A stretch of DNA of 64,000 bases from Pezicula radicicola (lineage: Eukaryota > Ascomycota > Leotiomycetes > Helotiales > Dermateaceae), in the NCBI GenBank assembly GCA_003008705.1, contig PDUO01000023.1, positions 36,020 to 100,019 on the forward strand, written 5' to 3'. Positions 23,748 to 33,620 of this stretch are shown here, one piece after another; positions within the stretch are counted from its first letter, which is position 1; each line of letters starts with the position of its first letter. The notes beneath the pieces are model-generated. The model was not told the origin of the DNA. It did no database searches and saw nothing but the letters and a program-made list of their open reading frames with translations. The position numbers were made by a program, and so were the translations under genes.

Positions 23748-24476
23748 AATCGTATAGAAGTCAGATGATGATTTTTGTACGGGTATAATCTTAGATTTTG
23801 AACATGTATGAGTTAGTGTACCTGTGTCAAAACCAAAATCATTCGATTAATTTATACTGTACAGGATACAAATATGTTTACTTCTTATTTTCAACCACAG
23901 CAACAGCGTACCTCGTTGAAATGCGTAGCTAGGTCAACGCTTGAGAGGAGACTAACATTCCAATTTCTGTGTCTCTATTTCTGCCTTGCCCCAAGGGTTG
24001 AAAAGGGGGAAAAGAATGAGGTGCGGTGCGAATGATACTCCTTGCTCAAGCCACATAGCGAAGATGCACCAACTTCGTAAGGATTTCTCGGCTAATGATG
24101 TCTTCGTTTACGTGAATTGTTAATAACCTACGCTGATGAGGGTGCCTCGATTGAACATCCTCAAGATATGCAATCATCCGTAGAAAATCGTCGCTAGTGG
24201 TAAGTTGATTCAGGTGAGTCTCAGTTTTCGATCTCATGACCGTGGCTAAGGGGTCAGCTTTAGGAAGCCTGTCGCCCCTTTTCGCTGCGGAAATATTTTC
24301 CCTTGGAAAGTAAAAGAACTGCTACGCTGTCAACTGAAGATCACTTCTCCTGTTCAATTTCAACTATTAGAGCGTTGTTTCTCCAATATTAGCATATCCT
24401 ATTGAATTTAATATTGTTAGAGGTCTCGCGAGAAAGAACATTCCCTGCCCATTACAGCTTGTATGAGAATCAGCCT
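23748..24476. promoter_or_regulatory. Divergent promoter between lectin-like and 1121-aa genes
   Basis: This 729-base spacer lies between divergent start codons (23747 minus, 24477 plus), so both promoters sit here. If the lectin-like and giant genes form one system, this is the most informative place to look for shared regulatory motifs. A 63-codon minus-strand frame at 24046-24237 has no recognisable relatives and is not called. Confidence 0.45.
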
Positions 24477-27400
24477 ATGTCAAGATCCTCAGTCATGAAC
24501 CTCCGACGCTCTCGAACGAAACATCTCCCATCTCCTAGACGCCTTGCACTCCGTCACGGTCAGAGAATCCTCGCGCGTCTACAGGCAGCCAACAAAGACA
24601 ACGATGCTCTCGCCCCCGGTCAAGAAAGACTTTACTCCATCTATATTCCTGGTCTCGAGGCAGGATTACATCAAATTCATGTTGAGCAGGATATCATTGT
24701 TGACCCTCAAATAACACCAGTTCCTTCCGAAAAGAAAAAGAAAGTTGAAAGCTCCTTGCAATTCAATGTAATTGCACCTCGATTCTCATTGCCCGACAAT
24801 GCTATCAACTCAGTATACCCGCCAGAGAGCCATGAAGACCGAGCCGAAGTCCTCCCACATGTTGTATTCAATGACCCTACTTTACCATGGGAGAGAATTG
24901 CTAGTTGGAAATCGGAACAAAACCACCCAGACGACTACAACAACAACCGCGTCCCATGGCTTGCCGTTCTACTATTCACGCAAGATGAACTTCGGCTTGA
25001 CGACTCGACCCTTTCAACCATTTTTACAAATACAAGTCTTACAGGAACACCCACTCAAAGCACAACTTTTACAATCACGTTGCCAGTCGCAGATGTTTTT
25101 AAAACAAAGCAGACAGCTACTTCTATGGTGTACGATGCTACAACCGACGGCGCCGATGTAACAACGGATGCGATCTTCTTGAAGGCAAACCTGTTCAACA
25201 GTATTTTCACTAAATACGACAAAAATGGAGTTCCAGACCGGACACAAACTACTGGGCAAGTTTATCAGCATCGCTTTTTGTCACATCTCCGACATATTCA
25301 CATGGGAGATATTACTGCATCAACAGTGACCGCTGGAGAAGACGACGTCTTCTCTGTTGTCATCTCCAATCGCGTGGGACCTCTTACAATCACTCAGCCA
25401 ACGACAGTTATTGCCCACTTGGTGAACATCGAGGGCGTTGAAGCCATGCCATTTCCCGTCACTCAAGACTTTGTAGCAATGTCCTCACTTTATTCTTGGC
25501 AATATACATGCCTGCCACCAAAATCTCTGAACGTGGCTGACGTATTTTCTAACTTGGGCGAGTCTCAGGATATGCTGCGACCACAAGTTGATGACGCAGA
25601 TACAAATCTTCTCAATGGAGCAGGTGAAATTGGATCACGTATATCTAGGCGTCTCAAAGATGGTTACTCTTTGGTAAGATATCGAGTACAGACCGGTGAA
25701 GTAACCGCAGCCTTCACTAGGAGCCCTTTCGCCCCATCAACAGTCACATTTCCAACCAATATTCCATGGCCAAAGTCTTCTACAACCGGAACTAAGCTTC
25801 AAATCTTAGACCAAGAATTTAACATCATGGATATTACCTATTCAGCTGCTTGGAGCATTGGGAAAACACTAGGACTTGCTGATCAGACATTTGCTACAGC
25901 ACTCTCTCGTGTACGAAAGCAGATCTTTGACATTGCTATGAACAAAGCCCAGATTGATGCTATTAAGAAGCGATCTGCAGATCTTAACAAGCCAAGCGCG
26001 TATAAATCGAAGCTCGAGGTCTTGGAGTCTATTGCTCATACCGTCAAGAAAGTTGGTCTCTTACCATCGCAGAATGGTCTGAGGAACAATCCTCAAGGCA
26101 TGGTCAATCGCTGGTATCGGGAAGAACCTCCCCACCTCGATCTCACATACCAGGGTGATGAAATTGATCCCATTATTGATAAGTATCTCCCAGATGCAGC
26201 CAAGAGGGTGGCAAGTACATCTGATGTAGACTCGGGAGGAGATCCCACCATGTTACAACCATACAACGAGTACAACACCCCATATTCAACCGACTGGATG
26301 ATTGTACTTCAGTGGGTGCTGAATAGATATTACCTGGTTGATGTGCCACCTCACTACCTCATCACGGATCCCAGTCACGTCCCATTGGAGAGTTTGAGAT
26401 ATTTCTTAATCGATCCAAACTGGATCAACGCAATGATCGATGGAGGTCTAAGCCTCGCAAATCACCTCGACCAAGAGGACGATCGTTTGAGAGATGCAAT
26501 CAAAGCTGCGATAAATTGGTACCTTACCACAACCATACCAAGTCTCAATTATCTTCCGCCGGTTCCAAGATATGGCTTTTTCCTGCGATCTGCTCTAGTC
26601 ACCAAGTTTCCGGACCTTATCGTAGATATGAAGCCGGCCCCAAGTCCTACAGCTGCACCGGTCATTCTCCGCCATGAAGTTGTTGATCAAGGGACCATGC
26701 TCTGCATGTTGCGAGAAGCACCTGTTGCTCCAGAATTCACTTCCTTACTTCTACGAGAGCCTCCACATCAGCAATTCTTCACAGCAGCAACCACAATCAC
26801 CACTCAGCATATTGAGATGGACTATAAACGAGTCTACACAAATTCTAATGCACAAGATCCGCTAAGCCAGAATCCAATTGCATTTACTTATAATAATGGG
26901 TCGCTTGGTCCACACGGATCTCTTTTCATCTGGGGAAGCTCTACAACTACTTTTGATGTACGGATGTTGAATGTAGAGCAATTCGCCTCTGATTTGTATC
27001 ATACTATTGTTGATACATTCAATCAAGAAGGTCATTCAGATTGGTATACAGAGCCATGTCCCACATCCGGATTAACTGGTATCCAACTTAACGAGAAGAA
27101 CTGGCAGCTGGAAATTGCTCTCCCGAACCAGGCCGTTACGTCTGAAAGGAATTTTGATAACAACATACCAAGAACATTGCCTCTAGGATCCAGGCCTGCC
27201 AAAGCACGGCCAGTCCTCAATTTCAAGTCCTTTCAGCTCGAATGTGCACCCCATCCCTCTTTCGAAGAACGCAAACGCTTGATGCCAGTCAAATTGACTC
27301 ATCCACCACCACACTATCGCATCCCACGCTTTAACCCTTCAATCACCAAACCCAACATAACAGATGATCCACCAGCAGACGCACCCGTTTTCAGCTATCA

Positions 27401-27842
27401 CATATTTCCAATTGGTTTCCCAACAAATCCCATATCCATGCTTCAAGGAAAACAAGATCTCATCTTCTCAATCATATACCAAAGCGGAGCACAAAACTTC
27501 AACATGGTGAATACACAAATTCATATCCCCTTAGCACTTCCAGCACCATTAATAGATATTAACAATAATATTGGACCTCGTGCAACCATCCTGTCCAACC
27601 TTCGCTTCAACGTCATTGCCCAATTAACGACTGATGAATTGGTTCTCACTTTGAAGCCGAGGAGTAGTACGAAGAAGAGTGTGCCTGTTTCTCGAATACC
27701 GGAGATGAGTTTTATGTTGAGTGGTGTTGTTGTTCATCGGTTTAAGGATCCTACGTCTATTAATGTTACTGCTTATGAGGCTTATGATAGTCGGAATCCT
27801 TGGTCGAGGACTTTTGCGGTATTGCTTACACCACCTACGTAG
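24477..27842 (+). CDS. Giant single-exon protein of unknown function (1121 aa), module partner
   Basis: The frame is open from before 24402, but the first in-frame ATG is at 24477 (MSRSSVMNLRRSRTKHLPSP), giving 1121 residues; the earlier TTG is not a eukaryotic start. Patterned strings are LYSIYIPGLEAGLHQIHVEQ, LPWERIASWKSEQ, VPWLAVLLFTQDELRLDD, RFLSHLRHIHMGDI, RYFLIDPNWINAMIDGG, GPHGSLFIWGSSTTTFDVRM and SYHIFPIGFPTNP. I do not recognise a named domain. I recall similar wording (PWLA-LLLF near the N-terminus) in large uncharacterised bacterial proteins. There is no signal peptide or membrane helix. It is divergent from the lectin-like gene and ends 198 bases from the convergent SRPK-like kinase. 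Size, lack of introns and style match the 1385-residue gene, suggesting that they act together; this is inference. Confidence 0.83.
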   Translation: MSRSSVMNLRRSRTKHLPSPRRLALRHGQRILARLQAANKDNDALAPGQERLYSIYIPGLEAGLHQIHVEQDIIVDPQITPVPSEKKKKVESSLQFNVIAPRFSLPDNAINSVYPPESHEDRAEVLPHVVFNDPTLPWERIASWKSEQNHPDDYNNNRVPWLAVLLFTQDELRLDDSTLSTIFTNTSLTGTPTQSTTFTITLPVADVFKTKQTATSMVYDATTDGADVTTDAIFLKANLFNSIFTKYDKNGVPDRTQTTGQVYQHRFLSHLRHIHMGDITASTVTAGEDDVFSVVISNRVGPLTITQPTTVIAHLVNIEGVEAMPFPVTQDFVAMSSLYSWQYTCLPPKSLNVADVFSNLGESQDMLRPQVDDADTNLLNGAGEIGSRISRRLKDGYSLVRYRVQTGEVTAAFTRSPFAPSTVTFPTNIPWPKSSTTGTKLQILDQEFNIMDITYSAAWSIGKTLGLADQTFATALSRVRKQIFDIAMNKAQIDAIKKRSADLNKPSAYKSKLEVLESIAHTVKKVGLLPSQNGLRNNPQGMVNRWYREEPPHLDLTYQGDEIDPIIDKYLPDAAKRVASTSDVDSGGDPTMLQPYNEYNTPYSTDWMIVLQWVLNRYYLVDVPPHYLITDPSHVPLESLRYFLIDPNWINAMIDGGLSLANHLDQEDDRLRDAIKAAINWYLTTTIPSLNYLPPVPRYGFFLRSALVTKFPDLIVDMKPAPSPTAAPVILRHEVVDQGTMLCMLREAPVAPEFTSLLLREPPHQQFFTAATTITTQHIEMDYKRVYTNSNAQDPLSQNPIAFTYNNGSLGPHGSLFIWGSSTTTFDVRMLNVEQFASDLYHTIVDTFNQEGHSDWYTEPCPTSGLTGIQLNEKNWQLEIALPNQAVTSERNFDNNIPRTLPLGSRPAKARPVLNFKSFQLECAPHPSFEERKRLMPVKLTHPPPHYRIPRFNPSITKPNITDDPPADAPVFSYHIFPIGFPTNPISMLQGKQDLIFSIIYQSGAQNFNMVNTQIHIPLALPAPLIDINNNIGPRATILSNLRFNVIAQLTTDELVLTLKPRSSTKKSVPVSRIPEMSFMLSGVVVHRFKDPTSINVTAYEAYDSRNPWSRTFAVLLTPPT

Positions 27843-28040
27843 TTATAGTAAAGAATGTAATTTTAATTAGCTCTCTATTGGCTGAGCTAAAAGTAACTTT
27901 TGTAACGTATGAATTGAATGTATAAGGTATTAGATGTGCTGTATCTACCTCATTGTTTAACTGCTCGCTTACAAGCGACAAGAAAACCCACCTCAACTTT
28001 AAACACCAAAAAATACTTAATTTGCATCCACCCCCGTAAC

Positions 28041-29458
28041 TCACATCTTAAACCAATCATGCTCAAGAGCCTCCTTAGCACTCAACCTCTCACCCGGTGT
28101 ATAAGCAAAAAGCTTTCGAAGTAAATCGCCACATAACTTCTGCTCCTCCGCATCTATAGCCAAAACCTTCTTAGCCCGATCACTTCCAACCTCAATCTCC
28201 AATTTTCCATTCGAGAATGTCTCCAATGTATAAATCTCAGGATCCATTCCTCCAACACCAAGTCTCTCCCCATCCTCATCAAAGAACTCCCCCCTCGCTC
28301 CCCACATCCCCCACCATTCCTCGGGAAACTTCCCAACAAGTTGTACCATTTCAGCAAGTAATTCATCCGTCGAGTTAATCATATAAAATAAAGGCATCTG
28401 CCGTCTAATCTCAAAAAGTGTACAACCTAGAGCCCATAGATCACATGCTGGGCCGATGGATAGTCTCCCGTCTTCTAGAATCACTTCGGGTGCTAGATAG
28501 TTTTCTGGGATTCCGAGAGAGGTAGGTGGTGAGGATATTTGGTAGGATTCACCGAAATCTATGATGCTGATTTCGTATGTTATATATGAGGTATCTAGAC
28601 TTGAGAGGTCGGTGCATGCTACGAGGTATTTTGGTGTAGATGGTGGGGGATCTTCTCCTGATTCGGTTAGAACTATGGACTTTTCGGGCTCTCCAAGTAG
28701 AGAAATTATTTGCTCCTCGTTGAGATGGTCGAGATTTGTGAGTTTTAGGAGGATGTTTGCTGGGCGGAAGTCTGATAGTTGTGTATGTTAGTAAGTAGGG
28801 AATTTTAAAGTAGATGTATATAGGGACAGAAACCTCCATGGCATATGCCGTTCTGATGCAAGAACTTCAAGGCTTGAACAGTCTGGCGACACATGTTTCT
28901 CAAAACCGGGCCGGGATTGTCCATCTTGAACCATATACTGGGAGAAACAGGGGGGCCAAGAAGTGCGAACACAAGACATTGATGTGTCCCGTTTGGGCCC
29001 TCAAGTGCGAAATTTTTCTTAGGGATGTTGATATATTCTGCTCCAGGAGTGGACTTATCTAAGTTCACTAGACGAAGATCCAGTATGTCTTCCGTGGTGA
29101 CGTCTGCTGTGTGGACTTTGACGGCTACATACTTTCCTTCCTTGGTATCGCGACAGAGCCATACTGTGCTGAAACCGCCGTAGCCTAGCTTGTGAAGAAC
29201 GTGATATCGAGATATATCCTCTAGACTTCCTAGGCGATCGCCTAGATGAATCGGATGGTATCCACCAGGCTGGTAATTCTCGAGATCTTCAACACCGTCT
29301 TGGACGCCTCCGAGATAGGTACCGTGAGAATTGGCGGGAGCATGATCGAGGGTTCCGATTGATATACCATCTAGGTACTCGTTATCATGCATAAATTCAT
29401 CGTCACCGGAAGCTCCACTCGCAGCTGAGTGGGATTGAGGCTCTCCGTTCTCTAACAT
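28041..29458 (-). CDS. SRPK-like serine/threonine protein kinase
   Basis: 451 residues in two exons. The intron at 28772-28833 has a TACTAAC branch site and joins CHG to DFRPANILL. Landmarks in order: a leader with GGYHPIHLGDRL, the Gly loop KLGYGGFSTVWL, VAVKVHTAD (catalytic Lys), FLHQNGICHG-DFRPANILL (catalytic loop), ISIIDFGESYQ (DFG), ENYLAPEVILE (APE) and DLWALGCTLFEI. This order, and the long insert between the catalytic loop and DFG, fit SRPK-type kinases that phosphorylate Arg/Ser-rich proteins. The usual Lys of HxDxKP is Arg here (HGDFRPAN), as in many fungal SRPK-like proteins, so activity is likely but not certain. Such kinases are numerous in filamentous fungi and the substrate cannot be named. 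Confidence 0.88.
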
Positions 29459-30054
29459 GTTTAATACTGGTTATCTTCTTTGCTTGGATAAGAAGGCTGT
29501 ACCACTTGTCGGGCAAATGAACCGAGCTAAAGGACAAACTCTCCAGTCCGTGTTGTGGCTCCGACAACAAAATACATTACAACTATCTACATTTATGGCG
29601 CTAATAATTCTGAAATAGTATATCGAAGGGCCACTAGATGTTTATCCTTAACTTTGTAGTCCGTTAATCATCTGATGCTAATATTTTGGCATGTTGTCCT
29701 TTAGGCTTCAAAAAGAAACATTCAACGGCAAGGTATGTGAGCTATTCCCCATTTGGTAACGCCAAGCGTTACGTAATAAAAGAACCTTCATGACCAATCA
29801 CATATTATTTCTCTTCACACAAATAGCAAGAACAGAAAGAATAAAAAAGTTGGGACCAGCACTTTTGTATGGATTTGGAGGTATTACTTTATTCTCTTCA
29901 GCGCGCATTAGCATATATAATGCACGCGCTTTTTGTTTCTTTCTTGGGTATCCAGGGCGACTTGATTAGGTACAGCCAACTCATTACAATAGAATCATTA
30001 GACGGATCAACCATCCCGTTTCCTCTCCTCCTCACTTCCCCTTTACATATGTAT
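29459..30054. other. Intergenic between kinase and wall-protein genes
   Basis: 596 bases hold the kinase promoter side and the 3' side of the Ser-rich wall-protein gene. An imperfect hairpin at 29900-29930 is the only structure noticed. Confidence 0.45.
29900..29930. repeat. Imperfect G+C-ended hairpin
   Basis: The arms agcgcg-cattag and taatgcacgcgct pair over 11 positions if a two-base bulge is allowed. The loop is the A+T-rich word catata. It lies 125 bases past the stop codon of the Ser-rich protein, so it could mark its transcript end. Confidence 0.4.
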
Positions 30055-31131
30055 CTACAAGAACAGTGCAATCAAACCCAATAAACCAGCTCCCGACACA
30101 CCTACTGACAAATGAGAGGCAGCTCCAGTAAACTGTGCCGCAGCGGTTGCAGTGGCAGTTCCATTGGACTTAACCAGCGAAGTGGTGGAGTTGGTCTTGA
30201 CAGTGCTGAATGATGGCGCAGCAAAGGTTGTGACTGCAGCAGCACCAGCTTGAGTTGTGGTGGTGAGGGCGGTCTTGGTGCTGGTCTTCTCTGCAGCTGT
30301 TGCACTGGCTGTCTCGTGTGAGATAATGATTGTAGTGGTCTCTGCGCTTGATTGAACTGAAGTAGTCTTAGAAAATAGTTAGCTACATGTTATTTATTCT
30401 GGAAGGATGGAGCTTACAGTCAAGGCATGTGTCTTGGTTGTAGTTTCGGTCTTGGTCGAGTTCTTCTCTGACTTGGCAGTGGTAGTCTCCTTAGCGGTAG
30501 TAGTCTCCTTGGCTGTATATGTCTCCTTGGCCGTAGTAGTCTCCTTGGCTGTATATGTCTCCTTAGCGGTAGTAGTCTCCTTGGCCGTATATGTCTCTTT
30601 AGCAGTAGTAGTCTCCTTGCTAGCACTCTGCTGGGTCAATGTCGTAGTTCCCATCTCCTTGGCGGTAGTGGTGTGCGACGACTTTGTTGTCGTTGTCTCA
30701 GTGGAGTTCTTCTTGGAGCTCCCGCTGTTGCTGCAATCACTGCCTTTGCTCCAGGATGAAGATGATCCAGAGCAATCAGATGATGAGCCTTTGGAAGATG
30801 AAGAATCACAGCCGGAGTCGGAATTGCAGGACGACGATTCTGAAGAGCCCGAGTAACCTGAGGAGTCTTTGGAGCCTTTGGAGGATGAAGAATCACAGCC
30901 AGAGCTGGAGCTGCAGGACGACGATTCGGAAGAGCCCGAGGAACCTGAGCCTGAGCCGGATGACCAACTGGAAGAACCTTTGGACGAGGAATCATATGAT
31001 GACGACGATGATGAGTCGGAAGACGAGGATCCCCATTGGGAGGCTGAATTGCCTCCAGAGTATGATGAGTCTTGTGTGGCTAGGCCGGTAGTGGCGAGTG
31101 CAGCCAAGGTAAGGAGAATTGTGTAACGCAT
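30055..31131 (-). CDS. Ser/Thr-rich, probably GPI-anchored cell-wall protein
   Basis: 341 residues in two exons. The intron at 30367-30417 runs from donor GTAAGC to acceptor TCTAAG. Residues 1-18 (MRYTILLTLAALATTGLA) form a clear signal peptide. A very Ser-rich region follows, with two near-copies of a block containing GSSESSSC and GCDSSSSKG; its Cys residues may be disulfide-linked. A Thr-rich stretch holds tandem hexapeptides ETTTAK and ETYTAK. The second exon is Thr/Ala-rich and ends in a short hydrophobic tail (GVSGAGLLGLIALFL) directly before the stop, as in GPI-anchor signals. It would be secreted, heavily O-mannosylated and tied to membrane or wall. Function is structural or adhesive at most; no enzyme domain is present. 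Confidence 0.82.
30481..30618 (-). repeat. 18-bp tandem repeat coding ETTTAK/ETYTAK
   Basis: Within the wall-protein gene an 18-base unit repeats about seven to eight times, alternating between two forms that code ETTTAK and ETYTAK. Such coding repeats expand and contract easily, so strains probably differ in repeat number. Confidence 0.75.
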
Positions 31132-32343
31132 GTTGATGGCTGATAAGTTTTGTTGATATCTGAAGTTATGGGTAGAAGATAAGTGTGCTTAATGACTGTG
31201 TTGGCGGAGTTCTGGTCGTTGGTATAAAAGTAGTGCAAATTGGATAAGGTTAATAACAAGTACTTCAGAAAAGAATGAATAGATTGACCAGCAGTAAAGA
31301 ATGGATACCAGACAACGACAGTGTAACGATGGAAAGCCCTTGAGAGATGCTATGAGGGTAGGAAAGATGACAAAAAAGCAGACATTAAAGTAAATATATC
31401 GTCTACTGCTCGCCGTGGGTTTGTTCTTTCGGATAACTTCAAACCCGTCCTGCCTCGAATGGAGATCCAATCTCCGGATTAACGCCAGTGATCCTCAAAA
31501 GGATCTTGGGTCAGACGAACCAGTGACGAGAGACCAGGTGCGGCTGTGAGCTGGCTGTGCCCAAAAAAGGGCCATTGAGCTTCCATTAAGCTTGCTGTGA
31601 AGCAAAGGGTGTTTTGGGAGACCAAGAACTCATGGTATCTCGAGTCGATGGGCCGAATCATGGCCCTGGAGAGCCCTTTGTTGGCCATGGCTGTGTTGAG
31701 CCCCCTTCGCTTCTGTGAGGCTCGTGCCATTAAGCATAACAGAAAGGTTAAGGTGTTGATGGCTCGTGCACTCTTGGTAGATATCAGATGGTTTCTATGA
31801 GATGGGTGCTAGCCAATCAGAGACGAGAATTGGTATTGTGAGCTGCATTATCTTCTCGAAGGGGGAATGAGTTTTGCATGATGACCGAGGTTATCAAACG
31901 TTGGAAGCCTCAGACGGCAATTCGAAACAATGCGGTGAAAAAATAGGCGAGAAGCTGAAGAAATTAAGGAGAGTCGAGCCGTGCAGCAGCAACCACAGCC
32001 ACTGTGGCAGTGACAATCATCATAATTGATATCATTGAGGCCGTGGGGATGCTTCTTCTTAAGCTGGACGACGAGGACACTTGCGAGTGCTGGTACTGTG
32101 TAGCTGCCGATGAAATACAAATAGTGAAAGCGACCCAGAAATGATGCACTGTACTGCCTGCCTACGGTCACCTACGGTGCAAACTTGCTTCGCAGTGGTA
32201 TGATAATTGAAGGATGTTGTACATCATAAGTATGATCTCCATTATTGACGGGGCGCAGGTGTTTGATGTTTCTCGTGGGCAGTTGTTTTGACGGCAGCGA
32301 GGTCAAAGCCAAGGCATGTTCCGCCGGACTCTACGAAGTACGG

Positions 32344-32502
32344 AGGTACATGGGTTAAGTATTGTACCTTGCAACGTCTGTGAAGAACCGTTTGGAGCAT
32401 AAATGACTAACAATGGCCAATAACAGTCTGTATTTCTAGGATAAATGGCGCGCATAAATCTTGTACTGACTTGGTAGGGAACAATACTTAACCCATGTAC
32501 CT
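32344..32502. repeat. 22-bp perfect inverted repeat, 115-bp spacer
   Basis: Arm 32344-32365 and arm 32481-32502 are exact reverse complements over 22 bases. The shared core reads gtacatgggttaagtattg on the left arm. The whole unit is 159 bases and codes for nothing, like a short non-autonomous inverted-repeat element, although clear target-site duplications were not seen. Confidence 0.65.
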
Positions 32503-32524
32503 TAGGTTCGCACTCTAGATGGGT

Positions 32525-32554
32525 CATGTGATGAGTCATGTGATGGATCACGTG
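32525..32554. promoter_or_regulatory. Three E-boxes at exact 12-bp spacing
   Basis: CATGTG at 32525-32530, CATGTG at 32537-32542 and CACGTG at 32549-32554 repeat with an exact 12-base period inside repeated gtCAtGTGat words. CACGTG is the classic bHLH site. The nearest gene start is 1.07 kb away (33621), so the target is uncertain. Confidence 0.35.
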
Positions 32555-33476
32555 ACTAACTCCACAAGGCCTGGGCGTACACGCTAGATGGCTGACTAAG
32601 TTCACCTGACCCAAGTTCCTCTTTTGACGCACATCGTCAATCGCCTTGTCGCCCTGCTTCGCGGCGCCGCCCTTTTCATCGAAGCAGAGACGGCAGAGAT
32701 CGGTGATCTAGATGAGTGAGATTTGCTGTCGTCTCTCACTTTGGGTCCCTCACAAGAACACAGATTGCCAATACCAAACTCATCGGCGTTGAACTCCTTG
32801 TGGGGAAAAAAAACCAAACCTTAGACGACAGCGACTAAGCATCTTCCTTCTTCCATACAGTCAGTCCCATCATAACATTTGAAGATATAATAATTCAATT
32901 CAATCAAATGCTCGGCTTTTCCGCTTCAGCTTCTTATCAGCTGCAACCTTGCCGTCGGCCAACTGGTCCTGCCCTTCGCACTCCGCTCCACGACATCCGC
33001 ACATCAGCACATCAGCTACAACAAAATCCACTCGAATGACAATCCCTTCTTTGTCAAGCTCTTCTTCTATCTTCCTGGTATCAATTAGGGCTCTAGTGTA
33101 GTGACACACCTGCCTGATCCAGCAATACACCACAGAACTCTTTGACACATCGTTTTCGCTCCGTCTCTCCTTTCCTTGCATTTCCTCCCCCGCAGGTCGA
33201 TAGGGTAATGCATAGCACGAAACACTGCTGGGAAGTAGCATGCAACCTCAGCATCGCAGATATGCAACAAAACCTTCCATTGGTGTAGCGAGAACCCTGG
33301 GTGCGCCTATCTGTGCTATCTACTGTCAATGAATTGACCATTCGATCGATGTCCCAGCGTAATGATACGAACCTGGGAGCTTCCCGACGTCATACCGACC
33401 CCGCGACCGTTGGACAGTACATAACGGCATCATTTCTGAACGCCGCACCCGTGAAATAAGAAGTTTAAGTAGATCT

Positions 33477-33483
33477 CTTATCT
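33477..33483 (-). promoter_or_regulatory. GATA-factor site (AGATAAG) upstream of Dal5-family permease
   Basis: CTTATCT on the plus strand is AGATAAG on the minus strand. This fits HGATAR, the site of the nitrogen regulator AreA/Nit2, and it lies 138 bases before the permease ATG. Purine-related permeases are often nitrogen-controlled, but a single site is weak evidence. Confidence 0.25.
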
Positions 33484-33620
33484 GCCTGCATGCTGTTTTG
33501 GTTCTCTTGGTTCTCTTGTCTTGCTTGTTTTCAATTGGCAACCTTGGCCTTTCTTGGGATATTTAGTGATATTCCAGGGCTATCAGTTGCACGGAGAATT
33601 GCCCTCGCAGATCCAACACA

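Larger units (their letters stand above)
31132..33620. other. Long intergenic region, no confident gene
   Basis: 2.5 kb lies between the wall-protein start and the Dal5-family permease. Open frames here (for example minus 31479-31730 and 31964-32149) are short and have no recognisable domain. It contains a 22-bp inverted repeat (32344-32502), three evenly spaced CANNTG boxes (32525-32554) and one GATA box (33477-33483), each listed separately. Confidence 0.45.

Noticed and set aside
24402..24476. A 25-residue N-terminal extension of the 1121-residue protein starting MNLILLEVS
   Set aside because: It would begin with TTG; the first in-frame ATG is 24477.
30407..31126. Long acidic and Val-rich plus-strand frames opposite the Ser-rich wall protein gene
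   Set aside because: They are the mirror of low-complexity Ser/Thr codons on the minus strand; the minus-strand gene has a signal peptide, intron and GPI tail.
31479..31730. 83-codon minus-strand frame (contains PFFGHSQLTAAPGLSSL)
   Set aside because: No domain, signal or homologous pattern that I recognise; length is within chance expectation.
31964..32149. 61-codon minus-strand frame with a signal-like start and hydrophobic end
   Set aside because: Low complexity, no further support; could be chance in a Ser/Ala-rich stretch.
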